Both the position numbers and the translations under genes were made by a program. The notes beneath the pieces were generated by a model. It searched no databases and was not told the DNA's origin. It was given only the letters and a program-made list of their open reading frames with translations. From Platycarya strobilacea (taxonomy: Eukaryota > Streptophyta > Magnoliopsida > Fagales > Juglandaceae), in assembly GCA_036898215.1 (NCBI GenBank), contig CM072546.1, positions 20,483,877 through 20,547,876 on the forward strand: 64,000 nucleotides of DNA. Reading direction: 5' to 3'. How positions within the stretch are numbered: position 1 is the stretch's first letter; the number at the start of each line of letters is the position of its first letter. Below are positions 1-11,639 of this stretch, piece after piece.

Positions 1-90
1 GTAAATGGTCAACGCCTCAAAATCTTATTTGATAGACAAATTCTAGAAGAGGAAGACATTCCACTTATGGACCCAGTATATCAATCTTGA
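1..90 (+). pseudogene. C-terminal end of Ty3/gypsy pol (integrase tail), partial
   Basis: The first base opens a frame that reads VNGQRLK near its start and ends in TGA at 88-90. The motif VNGQRLK close to the pol C terminus is typical of plant Ty3 elements of the Athila/Tat branch, where it follows the integrase core. The rest of pol lies left of the window. A polypurine tract and an LTR follow at the expected place downstream, so this is the last stretch of the coding region of the element whose 3' LTR is at 1666-3291. Whether the complete pol is intact cannot be judged from 29 codons. Confidence 0.75.
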
Positions 91-1665
91 CCATCTCCAG
101 GTATGTTTTTCTTTTATTTTATTTTCGTTCATTTTATTTTTGTTTATTGTTTACTTTATTTTGTTATAGGTTAATTTTATTTTGACAAATACCATCTTTG
201 ATGCCAAGCAAGCCACCCACATCCCACATCAGGTGTATTCTACCCTGTTTAGTTATTCAATTCTGCTTCTTAAACATTGAGGACAATGTTTCATTTAAGT
301 TGGGGGGTGGGAATACAAATCTGTTATTTAAACTCTGTGGCATATTTCAATTAATATATAAAAAATTGCCAAATTTTTTTCACACAGGCATCATTTCACA
401 CATGATACTCATGCTCATTCATAACCATCTTGGTAAATTCAACAAACCCATTTTAAATCATTTTGCTAAAGCATCCACAGAACCATTTATGCACTTCTCC
501 AAACTTTGTGGTAATATGGTGATTTGACACATGTAACTAAAGAATTATTTTGCTCAAGTATTCATATGAATTTTGTGAGAATTGAGAGCTTACAAATACA
601 GAAATTGTGATAAGTATCCATTGATCTGTTGAATTTGACACTTTTTTTGAGAATATCATTACATGGTTTATGGTAAGATGGTGGATATACTTGGGATATG
701 ACGAAAGTCAACTTAGGATTAACGTTTGAGCCTTTCAAGCTAAGCCTTTTCATCATAGATCCCTAGCAGCCAATTTTGAGCCAATATACACATATGACCT
801 TTTCTTTTCATATCTACATCATCCATACCTCTCCACATTGGAGTATAGCTTATACACTATATTTTCCTACCATTTTATTTCCAAGTGTGTACTAGGTGTG
901 AAATTATCATTTAAAAAAAAAAGATAAAAGAAAAAAAGAAAACCATGACAAAAATGGCATGGTGCTAGATGTGTCCATCAAATTATTCATAAAAGAGTTC
1001 ATCAAATTGCGAAGACACCAGTGGCAAAAGAAGATGGAAAAGTGTACTTAGTCAAAAATCTAAAAAATTGAAAAGTACATCAAAAGGAAAGTATAGTTTA
1101 CTGAAAAATTTAACAGATTCCCTTTTATGTATACTTGGAAGTTTTTGAAATCTCTTCACATTTTCTTCTTATGAACCCCAACCCTGAACCACATTACAAC
1201 CCTTTGTGTTGATTTTTCCGATCTTAAGTATGCTTGTGGAAAGAATGGTGGAAATCTCATTTGTTAGTATTCCTATCATAAGATCAATGTTTACTTGTTA
1301 CTTATATATAATTGGCTAAATTTTCATGAGAGTAAATGTACACCTTTGTCAACTCCATAGAGAGAACCCATACATGAAACACTTCTATACCCGTGAGTTA
1401 TGGAGTTGAACCTTTTTACTTAAGATATTCTAATGTTGCATGTGTCGAAATCTCTGATTTGATAAAAATAGTTTGGAACACATACACACTCTGTGGATTG
1501 CTATATTTGAATTACTTGTGAAAGGGTTATTGAATTTCTAAAATTGTTTTGATATGAAAATTTGAAAAATGTGTCTTGATGGCTCCTATGTGTGATTTTC
1601 TTTGGTCTTTCTCATCATTTTGCATGAAAATTGCTAGGGACTAGCAATGAGTAAGTTGGGGGGTG
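91..1665 (+). other. 3' untranslated region of the Athila/Tat-type element
   Basis: No protein-like reading frame of any length is seen between the pol stop and the 3' LTR, so there is no visible env-like gene. The stretch carries two near-identical G-rich purine tracts: one at about 295-311, in the context ACATTGAGGACAATGTTTCA, and one at 1653-1664 directly before the LTR. The second is the primer site for plus-strand synthesis; the first looks like an internal copy. Confidence 0.7.
1653..1665 (+). other. Polypurine tract of the Athila/Tat-type element
   Basis: The tract AAGTTGGGGGGTG immediately precedes the LTR start TGATGAG. It matches the expected position and composition of a plant Ty3 polypurine tract. 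Confidence 0.75.
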
Positions 1666-1949
1666 TGATGAGTACACAAAAATGCACTATAAATACTCTA
1701 TTTAAATACTAAAAGAAATGAGAAAATAATGGATATAATTCATGTTATTAAAATTAATGGTCATTTATCTTGAGATAGATATAAGCATGATTTAATATAT
1801 TGATGAGAATATAAAATACCATATTTTCCTCTCTTAATGTTTAATACTTTATTCTTATTTGATGCCTAAATATACTCATTATTCTTATATTTTGATTTAG
1901 GACACAAATAGAGGCATTAGGAGCAAATGAAGATAATTGCGGAATTTTA

Positions 1950-2083
1950 GACAGTTCTGACATCTTTTCGTAATATGGGCATAACTCTCTCATAAAATCT
2001 CCGATTGAGCTGATTCAAGATGATCTAGAACCGCAAGAGACGTATCTATAACTTTTATGTTTTATGTTTGAAGAGATATCTAC
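1950..2083 (+). repeat. Shared LTR block, copy 1
   Basis: This stretch (GACAGTT..CATCTTTT..GGGCATAACT..CTCATA..GATTGAGCTGATTCAAGATG..CTATAACTTT..) matches, on the opposite strand, blocks at 13740-13870, 14321-14452 and 26172-26297. Those sit in different LTR families. See the matching finding. Confidence 0.65.
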
Positions 2084-2488
2084 TTAATCTAAGACAAAAT
2101 TGACCATCAAGTGGACGCACCTGCACTTGACGTTCCTGGATATTTTTTAGCCACTTGCATCAAATCCAAATGTTATCATAATATTTTTCAGCAAGCACTC
2201 CTACACCAACTTGGAAATTCAATGATCAATTCAGATACAAGATGAAGTGCACTCAAGTTTCTTCAAGACAAATTATTTGACCACAAGATATTAAGTCATA
2301 CAAGACAACTAATAGATAGAGAAGCAAAATTGAAACACTCAACCTACAAGCAAAATCCAGCTCATGCATAGTGGGAAAACAAATGATCAAAATGACAACT
2401 CACAGATCACTTGGATTCAAGAATGGCACATGGCAAAACAAGTTGAAATTGTGATGATTTTGTCATGACAACTTGCATGAAGGATGCT

Positions 2489-2496
2489 TATAAATA
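2489..2496 (+). promoter_or_regulatory. TATA box in Athila/Tat-type LTR
   Basis: TATAAATA followed by a purine-rich stretch, about 820 bp into the LTR, the usual place for the U3/R boundary region of a long plant LTR. Confidence 0.6.
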
Positions 2497-3291
2497 GAAG
2501 GGAGGGGTGTGTGTTCTAAGACCGTGTTTAGTGTGCTTGGATGCCTTGGAAGATACATTATTTTTAAGAGCTTGAGAAAAGAAAAGAAAAACCAAAGAAG
2601 AGAGAAAAAAATAATGGTTGGCTCTTCCATATTATCCCTTGAAGAATTTTTGTTGCATATTTTCAATATGTGTAACTAATTTTCTAGTAGATCTAGGGAT
2701 GAATTTGTATATATGATGGTATTTGTAATTGTTTTTGATTCATATATGTGTTCTTCAAATATTAAACTCTTTTGTTTAGTCATTCGAAATTTATTATAAA
2801 TATTTTCGTTACCAAATAATCTTAGAATTTATTTCATTTATAGATTCAGTCATGCTTTTTCTATTAAATGCAATAATCCTTTGATTATATTTGGTTCAAT
2901 TGGTTATCTATTTTAATTTAATTCTCTGCTGCAATATTGCTCTATGAGTATATTGTCGACGTTGAATTTCTTTAATATCGATAACAATTCATGTTCTTAT
3001 ATTGTAACGAATGATTTTTCGAAAGATTACTTTTGATTTAAATGTGGTTATTAATGTTTTATTTTTCGATTGAAAATTTGGACATAGAATTTTCAATTGA
3101 GTTATTAATGAATCGAAAATAATTAAAATACCAATTATATACAAAGGATTCCCGATGCTTCACTTTTCGCACTCATCTAAATCTTTTTGTTAATTTCGTT
3201 ACTGTTCTTCAATTTCTCAATCCATCTCCCTGTGGAATCGACACCCCAAAGCTATACTGCAAATGACCGCGTTATTCTTTGGGCATAATCA

Positions 3292-5800
3292 GATATTCCA
3301 CTATTCCGTTTGCCCATTCGGGAAAACCACAATCTAATGCTGCTATCTCCGCGCCCACAGCAGGTATCTCAATGACTCTCTTTTCTACTTGCCAAGGAAG
3401 GGGCGCCATTTCCATCCCCGAGGTTGTCCTGGCCAGCTTGTCCGCCACTTTATTGTCAGTTTGCAGGATCTGGGTTATAGTAAAATATGAGAAAAGATCT
3501 CGTACTTCCCATACCCGTTCCAAATACTTCTTCAGTTTTATGCTCTTGGTGGCGTATAGTCCCAAGACTTGGTTGGCAATGACTTGTGAATGTAACTTGG
3601 CTTCTACTTCTGTCACTCCAATCTGGGCAGCTATTGAGAGACCGGCGATTAGTGCTTCGTATTCTGCTTCGTTATTCGTCATTCTAAACGCAAGTGTAGC
3701 CATATAGTGTCTTTCTTCGCCATTGGGGCTTATAAGGTGTATTCCCAGGCCGCCACCGGTCTTGCAGGATGACCCATCTATGTGCATTATCCATCGTGTT
3801 CTTGCTTGTGCCGTGGCGGCATCCTGAGCTTCCTGGGGGAAACCTGTGAACTCAACCATGAAGTCTGCCAGCGCTTGTCCCTTCACTGCCTTCCTGGGCT
3901 CGTATCTCAGGTCGAATTCGCTCAATTCGATTGACCATCCTATCAGTCTTCCCGTACAGTTTGGTTTCCTCAGTTTTTGCCAACGGTGTTTTTGTGAGTA
4001 CCCTTACAGTGTGGGCTTGGAAATATGGGCGTAACTTCTTGGCCGCCGTTACCAAGGCAAAAGCTAGCATTTCGATCTTAGGGTACCTTACTTCCACTCC
4101 CCGGAGAGCTCGACTTACGTAATATATGGGATGTTGGTTGGCTCCGTCTTCTTTTATCAAGACGGCGGACACTGCATGCGAGGAGGCAGCTAGGTATGCG
4201 CAGAGCACATCAACCTTTTCGGGTTGCTTTAGTAGCAGTGGGTTGACCAGATACTGCTTCAGGTTCCTCAACGCCTCATCAATCGCTTCATTCCAAGGAT
4301 GTGTTTTGCGCAAAACGTGGAAGAAAGGCATACACTTGTCGGTGGATCTAGCTATGAACCTCCCTAGGGCAGCCACTTTTCCTGCTAACCGTTGCGTCTC
4401 GTGTAGGTTCTTTGGTGGTTTTATATTGATTATAGCCTCGATCTTTTCAAGGGAGGCCTCGATTCCTCTCTCTGATACGATGAATCCCAGAAACTTCCCC
4501 GACTCGACTTCGAAGGCGCATTTGGCAAGGTTCAGCCTCATTTTATACTGGCACAACACCTCGAATGCTTCTCTCAGGTCAACAATGTGTTAGGCAGGCT
4601 CCTTGCTTTTCACTAAGAGGTCATTTATGTAAACTTTCATGGTTTGCCCCATCTGCTTTGCGAACATTCGGTTGACTAACGTTTGGTAAGTTGCTCCTGC
4701 GTTCTTCAATCCGAATGGCATGACTTGATAGCAGTACAACCCCTGGTCGGTTATAAACACCGTCTTTTCCTTGTCTGTCACATGCATTTGTATTTGATTG
4801 TATCCTGAGTATGCGTTGATGAAGCTGAGCGTTTGGTGTCCCACTATTGCACCCATGATGAGGTTGATGTGTGGCAAGGGGAAACTATCTTTCGGGCAGG
4901 CTTTGTTGAGGTCAGTAAAGTCTATGCACATTCTCCACTTCCCGTTGGTTTTTTTCACCATGATGACATTGGATAACCATTTCGGATAATGGACCTCCTT
5001 GATAAGACTGGCGGCGAGCAGCTTCTTGACCTTTAAGCCAATGGCGGCATATTTTTCCGTGCTGAAAGACCTTTTTTTTTGGCGCACAGGTTTATGCGCT
5101 GGGTTCACACCCAGTCTGTGTTCGATGATGGTGCGGTCTATTCCTAGCATTTCTTCGTGGCTCCAGGCAAAAATGTCTCTATACTCTACCAGCAGCTGTG
5201 TCAGACTCTTTCTATCTGCAGGGGACGAGTTTGTGCCTACGCGCACGGTTGTCCCCGGGCGGTCTGCAAACAGAGTTATAAGCTCCAAAGGCTCGTTGAC
5301 CTAGACATCCTATTGAATCTGTTCATTTCCAACCTCTACTTCTCCTTGCGATGCCTCGACCATGGTGGGGGGAAGTGGCGGGAGGAAGGTTTCTTCTAGC
5401 TCCTTGATTGTGCAAACCTCGTTTCCATTTTTCTTCAATTCTTGTACATAACACTCCCTAGCTAGTGCCTGCTCTCCTTTTAATTCTCCTACCCTACTGT
5501 CGGTTGGGAATTTCATCTTGAGGTGATACGTGAAAGTTATTACTTTGAGGCGGTTAAAGGTTGATCTCTCAAGTATAACGTTGTAGGAGGAAGGGGCTTT
5601 CATTATCAAGAAGTCGATCATGGTAGTCGCTGTTTGTGCTCCACTCTCGGCGGTAATTGGGAGTGTGATGGCTCCTACTGGCTGGATTGCTTATTCTGTT
5701 GAATGCGTCCCAAAACAATATGTCAGCTGAGCTTCCGTTATCAATTAGTACCTGCCTATTCGTGTAGTGGCTATAATGAGGGTGACTACCAGGGTGTCGT
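3292..5800 (-). pseudogene. Tat-type pol (protease, RT, RNase H), broken and truncated
   Basis: Protease is recognisable near 5700-5745 by VLIDNGSSADILF, the form of the active-site motif usual in Tat elements. RT covers about 5288-4590 with KACPKDSFPLP and MPFGLKNAGATYQ. The catalytic YxDD box reads YIND, so an essential aspartate is lost. An in-frame TAA at 4590-4592 interrupts RT directly after VKSKEPA, and the same frame resumes downstream (AFEVLCQYKMRLNLAKCAFE). A first RNase H region runs to about 3960, where a frameshift occurs; the next frame (3925-3292) holds a second RNase H domain with HIDGSS and NNEAEYEALIAGL. The last four codons of that open frame are already LTR sequence of the inserted element. 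No integrase is left in the window. Confidence 0.85.
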
Positions 5801-6092
5801 CATGCGGATATAGTATCCCTTGCCTATCCGCCTCTTTGAAGGATATCACTTCTCGTTCTTGGTTCAGTCTCTGTTGCTTAGGCGCCCTATCCGTTACATA
5901 TACTTTCTCGTACCGAGCTCTTCGTGCATGCGTCTTGCGGCTGGATGTGGATATCCCGCCTCCAGCAAATCCTCCGGCTATTGTCCTAATTTCCCCGATC
6001 GGTTCTCTATTATTGTTATTTCTTGGGGGTGACCTATTCCTGCCGCCTCTGGTGGGGGTCCTGTTTCTGCCGACGTTCCCTCTGTTGTTCGC

Positions 6093-7353
6093 TCAGCTGC
6101 CATTGTTTCGAGGGTTGTCGCCGCGGTTTCTCTGCTCGGGGCTGAAGCTCCTTTTATCTCTTCGCCCGGTTTCCTGGCGCCTTATTGGTTTTGATCGCTC
6201 TACAATCATGTGCTCCAATCCGCCTGTTTCTATTAGGTCAGCGACCCTCTTTTTCATAGTTGTGCAATCTTTGGTCCAATGTGACGTTGTCTGGTGGTAC
6301 TTGCAATACCTGTCTCCTGTCTGATGTGGGCGCCCTTCGCCCTTGCCATTTTTTTCCTCCCTGACACTCAGGTTGTTATGTATCAATCTAGTGTTTCAAT
6401 CTGTATACCTTTCTCATTTTCTTTCCTACCGACTTGTTCCCGCTTTCTTGTCATTGCACCCGCTTCACCGTTCGCCCCTTTTGCTTTTTTTTACTGGGGT
6501 CTACCAACACTTGCAGCGTGTCTTCGGCCTTGACAAAGTTGTCCGCTTGATCCATGAACTCCCTTAGGGTGGAGGGGGTTTTCTTTGCCAGATCGACCGT
6601 GAAGGGACTCTAAGACCAGATCCAGCCCAAGAGGGCGGCCAGAGTGATCTTCTCGTCCTGGTCATCCGTGTAAGGTAGGTCTTGAGGTCTTCATCCTCCT
6701 TTTGCTTGACTGTTAGCAGATAGGCGGCTGGACACCGGTGCCTTCTGCTTGGCATAAACTAGGTTATGAAAAGTTTAGTTAACTCCTTGAAACTGTCGAT
6801 CAACCTTGGCGTGAGGGTCCCGAACCATCCCCTTGCCGTCCCCTTCAGGGTTAAAGGGAAAGCCTGGGAAGCCGTGGAGCGTGATGTGGGCTTTAAAGTT
6901 TTCCAAGTGGTCCACTGGGTCTCTAGACCCGTCGTATAGTTCGATTTGGGGAAGTTTGAATTTTGGCGGCAAAGGGATCCCCATGATGCGCTCGCTATAT
7001 GGTAGGTCGGTCTGGCTCAGTAAGCTGTCGATCGAGGAAGGTCCCCCCATCTTCTTTGCTATTTCTTCATATTTGCCTGCAAGATCCTTCAATTCTTCGT
7101 GCAGTTTTTGTTTTTCTGTGCGCTCCAGCTCGACCCCAACATTACTGTCCGCTTCTTGCTCTCCTTGCCCGTCATTAGGCGACACGGTAGTGTTGCTGGA
7201 TTCAGCGTTCTTTTTCCGCAAAGTCTCGTTCTCCTTTTGAAGCGCTTCCAAGGCTTCCAATGTTGTTTTCAGCCTTTCCTCCGCCGCTGCTAACCGCGCT
7301 TCCATGGATGCTCCTGTCATTCGGCTTGCTACAGAATGCATCACAGTTGGCAT
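6093..7353 (-). pseudogene. Tat-type gag, broken
   Basis: The N-terminal part (7353-6775) has a coiled-coil-like stretch (EERLKTTLEALEALQKENE) followed by PLPPKFKLPQIELYDGSRDP and DHLENFKAHITLHG, a signature of plant Tat gag. The frame then shifts; 6755-6564 continues with RRHRCPAAYLLTVKQKEDED. A third piece (6386-6093) carries YCKYHQTTSHWTKDC, a Tat-type zinc knuckle with spacing C-x2-H-x4-H-x4-C. At least two frame changes separate the parts, so no full gag can be made. Confidence 0.8.
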
Positions 7354-7386
7354 GCGAGAGCCACATTAATCGTCTGTAAAGTCAGA

Positions 7387-7404
7387 TCCCACAGACGACG
7401 CCAA
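7387..7404 (-). other. Primer-binding site of the minus-strand Tat-type element
   Basis: On the minus strand the LTR end is followed by TTGGCGTCGTCTGTGGGA. The same site, TGGCGCCGTCTATGGGA, follows the LTR of the 37.5-kb element, supporting both as primer-binding sites of one lineage. Confidence 0.7.
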
Positions 7405-7806
7405 TGTTGAGGACATGTCTCGCCAGCCTCCTGTTCCCGAAACCTGCAAGAAGAATCAAGAGAAGATGGTAGTTTTCCACCCGAGAAAGCTCCGATACTT
7501 AAGTTAGTGGTCATGTATTTATGGTAAAAAATTATGAATGCCCACAGTTGAGGTTTACCTAGTATATTTATAGGCCTCAGGGGCGATACATATTCTGTGT
7601 AACAGCTTCCGTAATTATCGTGATTGCGTATCTTCATGAGATATCTTTCTGAGTTTGGTGATATTTTGTATCTACATAAGATCCCATGAAAGGTGGCAAC
7701 GGGTGGATATGTATTTTGGATTCTGCAGAGTTAGGCCCGCTGTGTGCTTTTCCCTTCTGGTGGGTTTTTACTGTTGTTGGGCCTTTGGGCTAAAATTGAT
7801 CCCACA
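7405..7806 (-). repeat. 5' LTR of the minus-strand Tat-type element
   Basis: On the minus strand it begins TGTGGGATCAAT and ends CTCAACA next to the primer-binding site; 402 bp. A TATA box (TATAAATA on the minus strand) is at 7565-7572. Its right edge coincides with the point where similarity to the segment at 36229 begins, so the element sits in the duplicated host sequence. Confidence 0.75.
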
Positions 7807-8360
7807 ATATATATGTAGCTTGATATATTGATGTTGAATATTATATATTGTGTTACAACTTTTGGTCATGTGGTTGAATATAAAACATGAAATTTCAAAC
7901 TCTCGGGTTCCAAAATATATGGGCATATTGCAAAAAGATGCATGCCGTATGTTCGTATATATGGATTCGAACTCTCATGCATGCAGATGCCGTTACTGTT
8001 AAATATAATAAAATAGTTTTTAACTAGTGTTTTGCGTGGTGGAGAGGATACCACCTGGACTAACATGTCATGTAGTACTACTCTATGTTGAGCATAACCG
8101 ATTTTAATTAGATGATCATGATCTAATTCGCTCTCGATCAAATTCCCAGTTTGTCTCAACGAAAAACAATATTAATGACCATATATCATATCGATACTAG
8201 CTAGATAGCTCCATAGACATAAATTATTATCACTCCTATGATCCTAAAGTAACTGCAAACGATTCCACGAAGAATGAGTGCCTCCGGCCTCCTATTAGGC
8301 CAAAAAGTTAATCTTTGAACAGCGGCAATGGATAGAGATTTGCAAAGACAATTGATATAT
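7807..8360. repeat. Duplicated host segment, copy A
   Basis: Long, gapped similarity to 36229-37066, including CCAAAATATATGGGCATAT, TGTTTTGCGTGGTGGAGA, GATACTAGCTAGATAGCTC and GATCCTAAAGTAA. Copy A lacks about 270 bp found at 36487-36757 in copy B. It starts exactly at the LTR edge of the Tat-type element. Confidence 0.8.
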
Positions 8361-8880
8361 AATATAATATATATAAATATATATACTTGTGCTTTTGCCA
8401 CGACAAAACTTTGTGGCAAATAGTGTCTTATTAACACGAAAACTAGTTGTAAAAAAGAAGCAAGCCTTTTTCCACAAGATTACATTAACAAGTAAAACTT
8501 TGTGGTAAATAATTGTTTTGTGATGAAAAAATAGTGTTCTTGCCGCAAAGTGTTGTTGTGGCAAATAAAATTACAAATTTGTGAAATTTACTTTTTTTAG
8601 TGAAAGAAAAATTTGTGCGAGAACCTTTTTTCTTGCGAGGATTAAAGGTATTTTGTAGCCACTTATTGTTGCCACAAATAAACTTATAAAAAATTTAAAT
8701 ATTGGTTTTTGAGGTAAGGAATACTTTTGTGGGAAAAAACATTTGGCGGTAAGAATTTTTTTATTTTTGCGGTTACATCTTGTCATAAGCGAGAAAGTTA
8801 GTGAAATTGGCAATTTTTTGTGGCATTTTTATGAGTATTTGCTGTGGTTTTTAGTTGTGCGAGATAGTTTTTAAATTAAA
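8361..8880. repeat. Degenerate TTTGTGGCAA-type repeats (DNA-transposon-like)
   Basis: The words TTTGTGGCAA, TTTGTGGTAA and TTGTTGCCACAAA recur in both orientations across this stretch, followed near 8890 by CAAAACGGTGTGCTTTGA, an imperfect palindrome. Short subterminal repeats of this type are common in CACTA and Mutator-like transposons. I found no clear terminal inverted repeats, so the class is open. Confidence 0.4.
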
Positions 8881-11010
8881 TCCTTAACTCAAAACGGTGT
8901 GCTTTGAGTTCCAAGCCTCTTAACCCTAAGTCTTGCCCGGCAGCATCACTTCACATTTTCACACTTCAGTAGTTCAGGCCTCAACTCTTTGAAACCTTTC
9001 CTCCCACCTCTGTTGATCTTCTTCCCTAAAGACCCTTTACCGCTCCCATGAGTACCCCGCTCCCATGAGTACCTTCCACCCTCGACAGGCTTCTCAAAGC
9101 TCCTCATCCTGAAATTTCCTCTCACAACAACATGTCTCCTAACTTCTTTGTCTCATTGGTTTCGATTGCCCTAGTCTGTTCGAATATTATCTACTTATCT
9201 AGAGGTTTGAGAAGAATCCAAATCCCCTCATCCACATTCAAGGTATGTGTTTCACATGCCTCTGCAAATACCATCTCTAGTTTTAGCGCACGAGATTTTC
9301 GTTTAGGAATGCATGTAGTAAATGAAATTTTTGGGTATTTGTTCATGAAAAAATGGACTTGTGTAACTGGTTTCTTTGAATTTGGGTTTGAATATTGTAT
9401 GTATTAAGGAAGGTTTTTGGTGGGTTAAGTTACATAGTCACTCAGTTTCATAGAACTTCCCACCAAGTGTTTGTTTTTTATCCTCAACCAAAATTTTTCT
9501 TGCATTTTCTACAATGTGTATTAGGGGATCAAATATACATTATCTGCTTTATTAATCTTTGATGTATCAATACGTTATTTATTTTAAAATTATTTGCTAA
9601 GAAAATATTTCTTCAACCAACTTATTATAATATGTATACATCCAAGTAATCAACCATGTGCAAGTACTACAAGTCCCTTTCTAAAGAACAAATCAATACG
9701 AACTCCTCCCAATTTCCATTATATTATTTATACTGCAATTTTGTCTTTTTCATTCTAGGCTATATACATTTATATATTTAATATCTAAAACAATAAGCAA
9801 AAACCCATTTAAATTTATCCCAACTAAAACCCAACTAACAATGTGTTAATTTCATGTAGGTGTGGCCCCCTTTTTTCATGCCTTTTTTCAAAAAATATAT
9901 TTTAATATAGCTACTAAATTTTTCTTTTTTGTTTATAGCAATATATTTTAATATGTTTATTTATTTTCTTGCTTCTCAATAATCAACTTAATATATTGTG
10001 TTTTCCTTCTCCTATAAATTTAATATGTTTCTAACATCAGTAATAAACATGGTGCTCCACATCAAAAGAAGTACAATGGTGCGTTTGTAATAAAAGGTGT
10101 CCTCCAACCTTTACAATGCACGAATTTGATGTTGTAGTAAATGGTGCATTTGTCATTCATCAAAAAAAGTAAATGGTGCATTTGTAATAAAAGATACAGA
10201 TAAATTTAGTAGTTTTACAGAGTTTCTTCTACAGTCTTTGCAGCCTCTAATTCATTATTTCAGTAGTATAAATTTTTGTGTCATCACCAACATAGAGATC
10301 CTAAACAACTATCATTTCTCTGCCTGCTCTACTTTTCACTACCTGCTTTGCTTTTCATTTTCTTGTCACATTGTTTGGGCAAAACCACCTGCAATTTAAT
10401 GTTATTCTGTAGTTCCAAGGAAGGGAGATTTTAGTTTGAATGTAGAACAAATAATAGATGTTGTGAAAGGGAGAAACCCAAAGGCATATTTTTAACATCT
10501 CCCAACAATCCCCATGGGAGGTACCCCTCAATTTCCTTTGCTTGATGTAATATTGGCATACATAATTGGCTTGAGATCTTTAACTTGCCCCTCCCTTACT
10601 ATCCCATAGTGGGCCATCTACCAAATTTGGAGAAGATCACTATATCACCTCTTGAAGACATATGAAAGGTCCCCAATTTACGTATGGAATCCAATGTAAG
10701 CTGAAGCGTCATGACTTGTAACGTTAGGCTACAAATATCATTGCTCATGCCAGAAATTATATACATGTGCCTAACTTACTAATAGTATGTAAAATATATT
10801 GCAATGGAATAAGGTTAATTCCATAAATCAGCAAAGAAATCTAATTCTTTGTGATAATCACATGGTATGCTATAGTAAAAATCCATATCCTTATAAATTT
10901 CAAGCATACTGTACCAAATTTCTTCCTTTGTAACCCATAGGGATTTCTTTTCCGTCTTCTCTATAATCTTGTTATCTACAATTGATCACTTCATCAAAAG
11001 AGGAGTATTC
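8881..11010. other. No recognisable gene; AT-rich intergenic DNA
   Basis: A 91-codon open frame at 9132-9407 begins MSPNFFVSLVSIALV with a hydrophobic start but resembles nothing I know. At 10060-10190 the words AATGGTGCATTTGTAATAAAA and close variants occur three times. A short tandem repeat, CCGCTCCCATGAGTACC, is at 9031-9075. Nothing else stands out. Confidence 0.5.
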
Positions 11011-11639
11011 TGTAGGACCCTCAGGGTACCTCAGAACCTCCCACAACATTTGAGTCTCGTGATGAATCATCTATTCCTGCAATAACATTTATCATTTTGT
11101 AAGAAATGATAGATAAAGTCAAAAGAGTAAGATTTTCAAGAAATCTTAATAAGTACACATATAACATAATAATAACATAACCAAGTTTTACAAATAATAT
11201 GTGCTTGCATGAACACATGACTTATGACATGACTTATACTTGACTTATGTCTGAGACTTATGTCATGACTTATGCTTGACTTATGCACCCTTATACAAAC
11301 TGGTATACTTTCATAAAAGGCTTTTATGAAAATGAGTACAAAACTTTTCGTAACATATAAAAAAAAAATTCTTAAATTTCTTGTTTTTTCTTGTTTTCAT
11401 TCTTGTTTAGGAAATTCTTAGTCTTGACCTCGATGGCAGTTACATATCGCCTTCACTATACTAATATGACGTATTCATGGTTTATACATGACTTGTGCAT
11501 CTTTTTACAAAACTTGCATTTTTTTAGAAAAATGACTTAACTGACACGGGTGCACAACCTTTCATGATATGTAGTGACTTCTCTTAATTTTTTTTTATCT
11601 TATTCGTATCTTTTTCTTTGGTCTTATGCACCCGTCTTT

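Larger units (their letters stand above)
1666..3291 (+). repeat. 3' LTR of an Athila/Tat-type Ty3 element
   Basis: The LTR starts TGATGAGTACAC after the polypurine tract and ends GGGCATAATCA; the ends form a short inverted repeat (TGAT/ATCA). Length is 1626 bp. A TATA box (TATAAATA) lies at 2489-2496. The end region contains CCCTGTGGAATCGACA, a context common near the 3' end of Athila/Tat LTRs. At 3292 the sequence switches abruptly to the coding strand of a minus-oriented Tat-type pol, so this element inserted into that one. The 5' LTR and the other target-site copy (expected GATAT) are outside the window. Confidence 0.8.
3292..7806 (-). mobile_element. Tat-type Ty3 retrotransposon, minus strand, 3' part cut off by insertion
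   Basis: Reading right to left: 5' LTR (7405-7806), primer-binding site, gag, protease, reverse transcriptase and RNase H. At 3292 the coding sequence stops because another LTR element is inserted there. Integrase and the 3' LTR must lie beyond the left edge. The RT motifs (KACPKDSFPLP, DAYSGYNQI-like, MPFGLKNAGATYQ) are those of the Tat branch. Several stops and frameshifts show it is inactive. Confidence 0.85.

Noticed and set aside
562..756. Open frames between pol end and LTR of the Athila/Tat-type element as an env-like gene
   Set aside because: Frames are short, lack signal peptide and membrane anchor and do not connect.
9132..9407. 91-codon frame with a hydrophobic start as a secreted protein
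   Set aside because: No recognisable domain and no supporting exons; kept only as a note in the region entry.
10400..10960. Minus-strand coding remnant
   Set aside because: Some protein-like stretches appear in translation, but frames are broken and nothing is recognisable.
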